The translations under genes and the position numbers were made by a program. The notes beneath the pieces are model-generated. The model did not search any database and was not told the origin of the DNA. It saw only the letters and a program-made list of their open reading frames with translations. Positions 25,801 through 37,800 of a stretch of 64,000 bases of DNA are shown in pieces. The DNA is from Liolophura sinensis (Eukaryota > Mollusca > Polyplacophora > Chitonida > Chitonidae). The DNA is taken from the NCBI RefSeq assembly GCF_032854445.1, contig NC_088307.1, forward strand, positions 19,962,001-20,026,000. Reading direction: 5' to 3'. The number at the start of each line of letters is the position of its first letter. Position 1 is the stretch's first letter.

Positions 25801-28800
25801 ATGGTGAATGGTACAGGTAGTTGTCATTTATTCAGGTCCTGCTTGTCATCAGCTGAAGCGTGAGACAACTTGTTGATATTCTGTTAGTATATACGCTCTG
25901 TGTCGTGTCCATATAAGGTGTCGATCTTCACTAAGTACTAAATTACAGAGGCCTCCGTGGCCTAGTAGTTAGTGTGCTAGAGCAGGACAGTGACCCTGGA
26001 ACTTCTCATCAGTGCGGTTGAGAGTTCAAGCCCAGCTCATCCTGGAGGTCATGGTTGTACATGAAAAAGTCTTGCAGCAACCTGTGGGTGGTCATGAGTT
26101 CCCCCGGCCTGGTTTCCTCCCTCTATAATGCCAGCTGGCTGTCATTGTACAAGTGAAATATTCTTGTACAGCTTAAAACACAAAACCAATAAATAAATTT
26201 TTGCTAAATTTGATGTCATTGCTGAAATATTTGCACTTTATATTTGGTTGGGGCCTCCGTGGCTCAGTTGGTTAGCGCGCTAGCGCAGCGTAATGACCCG
26301 TTAGTCTCTCATCAATGCGGTCGCTGTGAGTTCAAGTCCAGCTCATGCTGGCTTCCTCTCCAGCCATACGGGGGAAGGTCTGTCAGTAGCCTGCGGATGG
26401 TCGTGGGTTTCCCCCAGGCTCTGTCGGGTTTCCACCCACCGTAATGCTGGTCGCCTTCACATAAGTGAAATATTCTTGAGTACGGCATAAAACACCAGTC
26501 AAACAAATAAATTATATCTGGTTACATGCTTGAATGCGTTTTGTGGGAACGCGGTGATTAGAAGTATTTTGTTCTGTTACTATGGCTACATGACTTTGTT
26601 AAGGATGTTGGAGTCTTGAAAATTAAAAATTTTCAGAAATTGTCATTTTCTGCATGATGCATGATTAATTGAAATTTCAGATATCGATGAATGCGATTGG
26701 TTGTCTGGTAGGGTGTGCAGTCAGATGTGTACAAACTTAGCCGGGTCTTACCTGTGCTCCTGTTGGGAGGGTTACAGACTGGAACCAGACGGACACACAT
26801 GTAAAGTGAAGGGTATGCTCTGAAGTGTAATCTCTATTGTCTTGGACATCGATATACTGATAAATGAGCGATTAACAGAGGTGATACTCAGAAGTATTCT
26901 GAATTGGCTTAGTTATTTGGACTTATGATGAAACGCATTGGTACGAAAGCCGTGTTTTTTTTTGTTTTTTTTAAATTTCAGAGGCTAACCCAGTTTTGTT
27001 TTACTCCGAGGCACATCAGGTGCATTCCATTAACCTACATACCTCAGAAGTCAAGCAGCTTGTCAGTGGGAGGAAAAACATCACTGATATTGGTAAGTCA
27101 ACGTTTCAGACAGGGCTTTGAAAACTTGGAAAAACCCGGAATTTGAAAGAAAATGCAACTTTTCCAGGCCTTGAAAATCCTGGATAATGGTTTCATTATG
27201 GCTGGGCAAAGAAAACTTTGTAATTGAATAAGGAGAAACTTTCATTATGAGAAACTTTAGTGCAGTGGCTGAATTAATGTTGAAAAACATTGTAAAACTG
27301 AAAACTTGCAAGTTGAATAACTTTCCAAGGATATTGAATTTATCCCACAGCATATGACCAGGTTGGCACCCTGGGGACGTTGTTCTGGGCAGACCAGGAG
27401 GAGTCTGCTGTATTCAAAGCCCATCTGGATTACCCTTTGAGGAACCATGTCCTTCCTGTGGTGAATGTTGGTGAGTTGGCTCTGGTTTGGTTCAAGGATG
27501 TGGGTAGTTGATTTGAGGATAGGGGTTGAGGCTATTCCAGGAGGAGTCTGCTGTTTTCAAAGCCCACCTGGATTACCCTTTGAGGAACCACGCCCTTCTT
27601 GTTGTGAATGGTGGCTGTGGGTTTCTTCAGGGATGTGGGTTGTTGATCAGGGGTGTGGGTGTGGCCGATTCTATGATGATTCTGTGTTATCTAAACAAGT
27701 ACATATCGCTGTAACCAGCTGTTCAGTTTTTCTCCACCGATGAACTTCACTTGACCTCTGACATATTTGTGAAAAATACTTTCCCTGGGTTACAGTTTGA
27801 TTAAATACCTAAATGCAAGAAACTGAAAGAAAGGTGAAACTGTTTTACAGGATTATCAAGTCCACATGCGATAGCAGTTGATTGGTTGTCTGCCATACTG
27901 TACATCATGGATTCGGGATGCAAGGAGATCATTGGCTGTAGAATGGGAGGAGATTCCTGCACTATTCTGGTGAAACTTGATGAGAGTGATCTCCCCTTGT
28001 CCATAGTAGTGGATCCTAAGAATGGGTGAGATTAATAGAACATGTTAAAGGGATATACTGAAATTCAGAACTTGTGCATTGGGTCCGTTAAGTACAAAAA
28101 TGAGTTGCATTTTATTCCTTACTAAACCTCCTGGGCCTATATTTTCAAAAAAATGTTGGTTAAGAGAATTGGATTGGGAAATCTGTCACCGGTTTGAAGC
28201 GTCAGAAGCTATCTGTAAACAATACGATAGATTGAAAGTGAATTATAAGTCTAGTAAACCAAATACAATTTTGATTTCTATCGAAAATGTTTTATATAGT
28301 ATTCGGGGGCCTCTGTGGCTCATTTGGTTAGTGCGCTAGCACAGCGTAATGACCCAGGAGCCTTTCACCAATGCGGTGGCTGTGAGTTCAAGTCCAGCTC
28401 ATGCTGGCTTCCTCTTCGTCTGTATGTGGGAAGGTCTGCAGCAACCCGCAGATGGTCGTGGGTTTCCCCCCGGACTCTGCTCGATTCCCACCCACCATAA
28501 TGCTGGGCACCATTGTATAAGTGAAATATTCTTGAGTACGGCGTAAAACACCAATCAAATAAATAAATAAATAATAAAGCATTCGTAATTCCCATTGATA
28601 TGTATGGTAGAACTCAAATTCCGTTACTTCATAATTACAACACAATACTGTGTCTAACATTTGAAGTTTGCTGAACATGTCCGGTTGTCCAGATAACAAG
28701 GGGATGTAACTGGTTCAAAATGATCGGGGTTTCTAAATACAGCGACTTGAGTGAGTTGATGGTTGAAGGGAAACCGCAGAACATTCAATTGTTTGCTGAG

Positions 28801-31800
28801 TCAGATATGTGTCAGTAGACATTTGGCAGATTCAACTTTGTGAAGAGTATGTCTAAAATAACAGCACAATTTTTACAACGTTGGTTGTATGTCCCGTTAA
28901 AGGATTCATAAAATTTTGATTTCTTAATGTTAACTTTAGTAGGTATCCTAACATGAATAAGATTTTTAGCCTTGTTTTTTGCGTGGTAGAAATGGCATTA
29001 AAGTTGCTAAGGCCATAACTTTTACCTGTAATCCATATTTGTGACGTCTGTGATGAGGGGTAGTCTTCTTATGTTGGTTCTTGTTAAATACATTTCACAG
29101 GCTGACACATTAGATTGTAGTGTGGGGGATTCTCCGTATATTCTCCACATCAAAATTTCCCAGGCTGGTGATACAGGACTAGTGTGGAAGATTTTTTACA
29201 TTAGTTCAGTTCAGATATGTTTTACAGGCTGATGTATTGGATTATAGTTTGAGATTTTCCATACATTACTTCATGTCAGATAGGTTTTACAGGCTGATGT
29301 TTTGTATTATGGTTTGGGAGGTTCCCCATACATTATTTCCTGTCAGATATGTTTTATAGGCTGATGTATTGGATTATAGTTTGAGATTTTCCATACATTA
29401 CTTCATGTCAGATAGGTTTTACAGGATGATGTTACGGACTATGGTTTGGGAGGTTCCCCATACATTATTTCATGCCAGATATGTTTTACAGGATGATGTT
29501 ATGGACTATGGTTTGGGAAGTTTCCCATACATTACTTCATGTCAGATATGTTTTACAGGCTGATGTATTAGATTATATTTTGGGAGGTTCCCCATACATT
29601 ATTTTATGTCAAATAGGTTTTACAGGCTGATGTATTGGACTATGGTTTGAGATTTTCCATACATTAGTTCATGTCAGATATGTTTTACAGGTTGATGTTT
29701 TGGACTATGGTTTGTGAGGTTCCCCATACATTATTTCATGTCAGATATGTTTTACAGGCTGATGTTTTGGACTGTGGTTTGGGAGGTGTGTCAGATATAT
29801 ATACATTCTACAGGGGGGCCTGCGTGACCGAGGGGGTTAGCACGCCAACATGGCGCTGTGGCCATACATTACTTCAAGTCAGATATGTTTTATAGGTTGA
29901 TGTTTGGAACTATGGTTTGGGAGGTTCCCCATACATTATTTCATGCCAGATATGTTTTACAGGATGATGTTATGGACTATGGTTTGGGAAGTTCCCCATA
30001 CATTACTTCATGTCAGATATGTTTTACAGGCTGATGTTTTGGACTATGGTTTGGGAGGTTCCCCATACATTACTTCATGTCAGATATGTTTTACAGGCTG
30101 ATGTTTTGGACTGTGGTTAGGGAGGTGTGTCAGATATATATACATTCTACAGGGGGGCCTCCGTGACCGAGGGGGTTAGCACGCCAGCATGGCGCAATGA
30201 CCCAGGAGCCTCCCACCAATGTGGTTGCTGTGGGTTCAAGTCCAGCTCATGCTTCCTCTCTGGCCATACGTGGGAAGGTCTGCCAGCAACCTGAAGATGG
30301 TCGTGGATTTTCCTCCCACCAAAATGCTGGCCGTCGTCGTATAAGTTAAATATTCTGAAGTACGTCATAAAGCACCAATGAAACAAATAAATAAATAAAT
30401 ATTGGACTATAGTTTGAGAGTTTTACCATATATTTTGCCACATCATAATTTTATAGGGTGATGTATTGGACTAGTGCTGGTGATACTCCCTACATTGCTA
30501 AAGGCTCCATGGATGGGTCAGACTGGGATAAGCTGATCACTGAAGATCTGATCTACCCCTCTGGCCTCTTTCTGGATCAGACTACGGAACGCTTGTACTG
30601 GGCCGACCCCAAGAAGGGCAGGATTGCCAGTTCAAATTGTGATGGGACAGACATCCAGGTACAGTGCGCTTACAGTCTTTTGACCCCGTTGGTGCAGATG
30701 TTACATCTCGGTGATGGTTTTGTCTGCACATGCACATCACAAGCTAGGTCCCTAGGATTGAGTAAAACTGCTATATCTGCAACATTATCCTGGCTGAAAA
30801 TGAGTTGTAAGTTCTTCTGGAGATAATTTAAGTTGACAGAAGCGAAAATTAAAATGGCAAGGAGTTCGTTTCAAAGACAAAATCAGAAGTCTTGCTCTAG
30901 GACACATACATGTACATACATATAGATAGGGCCATTTCTTTGAGCCATTTTAGTTCCACAAGACATTTAGGCTCCCAGACTGTTGGGCGGAACATTACAG
31001 GCATGATCAGTTATAGTTTCATTTTATAAAATTCCTTTATGTACAGTCAAAATGTTGCCTTTAAAGTTTGGGATCAGAGCCTGTAACACTTTTCTAGACC
31101 CTGATCAGAAAATGTATATATTTTTTTTTGGCTTGTAATTCAGGGGGCATCACTCATGTTCATGTTCAATCACACTTTATATTGTATATATATAAGTCCA
31201 GCCTTCAGTGCACACATATTTTTATTTGTTTAAAATTACTGAATTCAGCATGAAGGGGATAGTGCAACAACTGGTTGACCCGTATCAGTATAATGGCTTG
31301 GGCGGGGCAGCTTACTTGCCTTCAGTAAGGTGTCTCAGTGAAGCAGCACTAGATAAAAGGATGGTGGAAATCTGTCCTGCAACAAGGAAGCACATTACAT
31401 GCACTCTAAGGATTCCTTCGTCGTCATATGACTGAAAAATTTTTAAGTGAGATGTCAAACCCCAAGCGCTCACTCACTCACTCCAATTACTAAACTTTGG
31501 AATTTCCCTCCAAAATGTATTTTACATCTGTTCTTGGTTCAAAGTTTTATTGGGAGGGAAATATGCAGTGACCTTGCTCTGAGGTCGAATTACTGAGCTG
31601 TAATGGGAATGTTATAAGTGCCCTATTTGAGCAATCAGTTCCATGGACATGGATCCTGAGAATAGTTAACCGGATTCTGGGAATAGTTAGCCGGATTCTG
31701 AGAATAGTTAGCCGGATTCTGAGAATAGTTGTCCGGATTCTGAGAACAGTTGGCTGGATTCTGAGAACAGTTGGCTGGATTCCCAGCCTTGTTCTACATA

Positions 31801-34800
31801 AACTATTCTCCAGTTTCACACTGAGGCATTTATATTGAAAATTTTGGTATAGAATGGAACCTTTCCAAACCTTAATGAAAAAAAATGGGAAAATTAGGAT
31901 TTTTTTTTTTTTTCTTTGTGGGTCTGGAAAACCCTTGAAGTTGAGAGCCAGCGTGTACTGTGTGTTGATCTGTACACGGACAAACCTGACAGACAACTAA
32001 CCTGAGCTTACACTGTAATATGCTTACACTATAATATCCATACACCGTAATATCCATACACTGTAATATCCACACACTGTAATATGCAGACTTTCTCCAG
32101 AAGAAATTTGTTTTCCAGAGTCTTTGAAATTATTTGATGCACTGATGTGTTTATTAGAATCTTGAAGTGCTACTTCAGGCCCAAAAGAAACTAGGTGAAA
32201 ATAGGAAAATGATGTAGGGGATACCCAATGGAATGGTAACGGTTCACCACGGTTCTAAAATATTTACAGTGAATAATACTATTTAACCCCAATAAGTGAA
32301 TGAGTCCTCAAAGACAAAATCTTTGGCAGTTTCCGTAAAATTCTTCTGATGTGATGTAATGTGATAATATTCCTTTTGTGGCGATGAATCAGGAAGATGA
32401 GATGTTGAGTAAGGCATTTGTGCAGGAATGATGTCATACGTGTTCGAAAGTACGACGTCATTTGTCATCACATGTGTATGTCAACGATGGGTGACGCCAA
32501 GTGTTCTTGCATGATGTCACGCCCAGCAAAATTGGAAATGACAAAACTTTTGTTTCTGTATTATCCTCCTAAACTAACAGCGGTTTTAATACAATGCATT
32601 TTTTTTTTTTTTACAGTTTGTGAAAACAATTTGCATTATCTTAACCCTTATTTACACTGCCATTAAAATAAACAAGTCTTAACTCTGAAGTAGTTCTTTA
32701 ACATCATTTTACATTGCTTAGCATAAAGAAAGATTGTTTATTCCCAGTTGCTGGAAAAAGTAAGTTTTGGGTCTGGAAAGGCCGTTAAAAATACTGGAAA
32801 TTTGACATTAATGTAGATGGTCCCTGTGTCTGATTTGTTTATTTAGTTTACTGGCCTGGAACAGCGAAGCTGTATTTGATTTTTTTGTTTAAATCTGAAT
32901 TAACTGATTGATGATGTGTGCAATTTCAGGATGTTCCTTGTGAAGTGGGTGCCGCCCAAAACTTGGTGGTTTTCGAAGACAAACTGATTTGGACGGAACT
33001 TAACACCAGCAGTGTCCTGATGGTCAATAAATTCACTGGGAAGGGACTAAAAACCCTTGTGAAGATGATGAAGCAGCCACGGGGGCTCTATATTGCTCAC
33101 CCTGTCCTGTATAAACCAGGTAAGAGAATGAGACAATCATTGGGGCTCGGTGTTGCTCACCCTGTCCTAAATAAACCAGCTGAGAGTATAGAAAACACAA
33201 TATTGCTCACCCTATGCTCAGTAAGCATGGTAAATGCATGAGACAGCCACGGGGGTTCTACATGTATATTGCTCGTCCTGTCCTGTATAAACCAGGTAAG
33301 AGAATAAGACAACCACAGGGACTCCGTTTCCCACCCTGTCCTCTACAAGCCAGGTGAGAATATACAAAGCACAATATTGCTCACCCTATGCTCAGTAAGC
33401 ATGGTAAATGCATGAAAGAGCCAGGGGGCCTCTGTATTGTAAGAGAACCAACCACTGGGGCTCTGTTTCCCACCCTGTCCTCGACAAACCAGATGAGAAT
33501 ATAGAAAGCTCGTCTGCCAGCAACCTGCGGATGGTCGTGGGTTTCCCCCCGGGCTGTGCCCGGTTTCCACCCACCATAATGCTGGCCGCCGTATAAGTGA
33601 AATATTCTTGAGTACGGCGTAAAACACCAATCAAATAAATAGCTCAGTGTTCATCCTGAGCTCTATAAACATAGTAAGAGCATGAGACAACCACTGGGGC
33701 TGTTTCCCACCCTGCCTTGCACAAACCAGGTGAGAATATAGAAAGCTCATTGTTGTTCAACCTGTGCTCTATGAACATAAAATTAGAGCATGAGACAACC
33801 ATGGGGATTCTATACTGGTAACCGTCTGCTGTCGTCGTCATATGATTGAAAAATTAAGTAAGGTGTTAAACCCTAAGTATTCATTCATTAATTCATTTAT
33901 TCCTGTACTCTGTAATCAGGGTAAGAGCAGGAGACAGCTGTGGGGCTCTATATTGGTCGCCCTCTGCAGTCGTCATATGACTGAAAAATTGTTAAGTACA
34001 ATGTTAAACCCCAAGCCTTTAGCCATTCATCAATTCATTCATTCATTCATCATTTCATTCATCCATTCATTCATCCATTCATTCATTCCTGCACTGTGTA
34101 AACATCGTAAGAGCATGAGACAATCACGGTCTTCCATAAACTAGGTTATGGAGATCATGGATGACTATATTGCTCACCGTGTCAAACACAAAGTATCGTT
34201 GGCTCTGCCATGGTTCTGTTGTTCAACCAGCCTTCCACGGATGACTGCCCGCTCTGTCCTCCATAAACCAGATGAGATCCTGGCTAACTCTATTATATTC
34301 CTCTAGCTCTGTAAACTAGAGATCATAGAAGACTGTGGCCCACCCTGTCCTCTATAAACTAGAGATCTTAGAAGACTGGCCCACCCTGTCCTCTATAAAC
34401 TAGAGATCATAGAAGACTGTTGCCCACTCTGTCCTCTATAAACTAGAGATCACAGAGGACTGTTGCCCACCCTGTCCTCTATAAACTAGAGATCACAGAG
34501 GACTGTTGCCCACCCTGTCCTCTATAAACTAGAGATCACAGAGGACTGTTGCCCACCCTGTCCTCTATAAACTAGAGATCACAGAGGACTGTTGCCCACT
34601 CTGTCCTCTGTAAACTAGAGATCATAGAAGACAGTGGCCCACCCTGTCCTCTATAAACTAGAGATCATAGAAGACTGTGGCCCACCCTGTCCTCTATAAA
34701 ACTAGAGATCATGGAAGACTGTGGCCCACCCTGTCCTCTATAAACTAGAGATCATAGAAGACTGTGGCCCACCCTGTCCTCTATTAACTAGAGATCAAAG

Positions 34801-37800
34801 AAGACTGTTACACACCCTGTCCTCTATAAACTAGAGATCATAGAAGATTGTGTCCCACCCTGTCCTCTTTTAACTAGAGATCATAGAAGACTGTTGCCCA
34901 CCCTGTCCTCTATTAACGAGAGATCATAGAAGACTGTTACCCACCCTGTCCTCTATAAACTAGAGATCCTAGAAGACTGTGGCCCACCCTGTCCTATTCC
35001 AACCATACATTTGAGTATGGTGTTAAGCCCCATTGAAGTAAATGAATTGAATATTCAACTCTCCTATTAAATCTGTTTGTGTTTCAGAGGAGAGACCATG
35101 TCGTTCTGACAATCCTGTGTGTAGTGACCTGTGTCTACTCTCACAGACCACCCCAGGGACAGAGCCCAGCTATAGGTGTGCCTGTCCTGTGGGTAAAAAC
35201 TTGGCTATCAACCAGACCGTCTGTGAAGGTAAAGAGCTTGAATTGAAAATGTGGTGGATACTGGGTCACAGAATGAAAGTTATGCAAAATCGTTGGAGTA
35301 GAATGAAGTTGTGCAAATTGTTGCCTTAAATGAAGTGGTGTTATGCAAATCCTGGCAACCGAATGACGTGCAAATCATTTCAGTAAAAGGGAGTCGTGCA
35401 AATCGTTCCAGTATTTCAGTGAACTGTTAGTCATGCAGATTATTGCAGTGGAATAGAGGTGTTGTGCAAATGGTTGCAATGTGAAGGATGAATGAAAGGG
35501 GTTATCAGGCCATCGTGCAGCAGTCCTATCCTTTGTTACAAACCAGGTTGATACTGGGTAATGAGTGCATGCCTATACTTAAGTGGTGTGCATTTTAGGA
35601 GAGTTATTTGTGACCCATATTAGCATAACAATTATTAAACCAATCAGAGGGAAATTTTGGAAATGTTTACAATAAAATTAATACTGGTCTTAACCACACC
35701 ATACACAACCAGACATTTGTAATAATCGTTGTCTTAATGTTTACTCTATAGATTTTTGTCTGCAAAGTTTGAATATCAAAAATATTGTTGGAGAGTGACA
35801 AACATTATCCATACTGCTCATGCGAATATAAGTTATTTTTCTATCCAATATGCTTTTTTTTTAAATATGAACATTTTTGTTAGAATATAAAATTTAGTGT
35901 ATATTACATGGCATTGCACCTGCTCTTCTGAAAGAAGTATTAATGGAAGTCTTCTTATAAAATGGGTCAAATATTTATCATTTTGATCCGTGAAAGAAAT
36001 ATTGACATGTACATGCTCTGATAATCGTCTTTGTTTTTCCCCCCCCCTTTTATTTGCAGATAGTCATAATAGCCCGTTTCTAATGGTAGGCCACATTGAC
36101 GAAATTATTAAAGTTGACCTGAACTACATCGGTAAAATTCCTTACAAGACTTTCGCTGTGCCGTCTGCAAAGAAAATAGTGGCCTTGGACTTTGACCCTG
36201 TGAGAGATGCTGCCGTGTACAGTGACATGACCCGGGGTGTCATCGGGGCCAGGAAGCTCTTCACACGGAGCGTACCCAGAGAGTAAGACCATCGTCATTG
36301 TGCTCTTTCTGTTCACCAAGTAGTGAGTGAGTGAGTGAGTGCTTGGGGTTTAACGTTGTACTTAACAATTTTTCAGTCATATGACGACAAAGGAATCCTT
36401 AGGCTCACCAAGGAAGTTCCAGTTCTTCTTACTGTGTGTGATCTAGCTTGAGTTGTGGCAGGTTCAAATCCAGCTTCTGCTCTTATTTACTCTGCAAGTA
36501 ATTTTGATAGTGGCATGACCCCAGCATAGGCTCCAAACCAGCTGGTGTCTCCACGGCCGGGTAGTTACAATGCCAGTGCAGCACGATGAGTTAGGAGGCT
36601 GTCAACAATGATGTGACTTTCAGTCCAGCTCGTGTGAGCTCTGTCTTTGATTGCTGGTTTGAAGGTCAGCTTTAAGTCAGAAGATTTCCTTCCCAGGCAC
36701 CATGGCAAAGTTTGGATTTCTGTATGCCCTTGCTAGTCACATATGTACCTCAGAAGAATTCTTCAAATAGTGAGATTTCCCTGGCACCATGGCAAAGTTT
36801 GGATTTCTCTATGCACTCTGCCTTGCTAGTCACATACGTACCTCAGAAGAATTCTTCAAATAGTGAGAATTCCTGAACACCATGGCAAAGTTTGGATTTC
36901 TCTATGCACTCTGCCTTGCTAGTCACATATGTACCTCAGAAGAATTCTTCAAGTAGTGAGATTTCCCTGGCACCATGGCAAAGTTTGGATTTCTCTATGC
37001 ACTCTGCCTTGCTAGTCACATACGTACCTCAGAAGAATTCTTCAAATAGTGAGATTTCCCAGGCACCATGGTAAAGTTTGGATTTCTCTATGCACTCTGC
37101 CTTGCTAGTCACATATGTACCTCAGAAGAATTCTTCAAATAGTGAGATTTCCCTGGCACCATGGCAAAGTTTGGATTTCTCTATGCACTCTGCCTTGCTA
37201 GTCACATATGTACCTCAGAAGTATTCTTCAAATAGTGAGATTTCCCAGGCACCATGGCAAAGTTTGGATTTCTCTATGCACTCTGCCTTGCTAGTCACAT
37301 ATGTACCTCAGAAGAATTCTTCAAATAGTGAGATTTCCCAGGCACCATGGAAAAGTTTGGTGTATGACTTTATGCACTCTGCCTTGCTAGTCACATACAT
37401 ACCTCAGAAGAATTCTTCAAATAGTGAGATTTCCCAGGCACCATGGAAAAGTTAGATGGATTACCCTATGCACTGCGCCTTGCTAGTCACACATACATAT
37501 ATACCAAGGAGAAATAAATAAAATAGAGGCTGCATGCACCAGCTCTTGTAGGACCTTATACGTTGCAGATTCAGTGGCAAACAATGTGACAGCCTTTTGT
37601 TGCCCAAAGTTAGAAACCTCAAATTGATAACCTTTCATGTTCGATCAGTATCTTTGGCAGCCCCATGTTTTTTGGCATGTATATTTGGCTACATCTGTAA
37701 CTGTTTCTCTGCAGGGAAGTGATTGTAGACCATATTGCTGGAGATGTTGAATCGGTGGTGGTTGATTGGGTAGCCGGAAATCTGATGTGGACGGACTCCA

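Noticed and set aside
30659-30826. Extension of exon 12 past its donor
   Set aside because: The frame is open but loses YWTD character; exon 13 joins in phase 0 at the GTACAGTG donor.
36892-37455. Repeated ORF with 31-residue period
   Set aside because: It is the 93-bp minisatellite in an intron; not coding by any independent sign.
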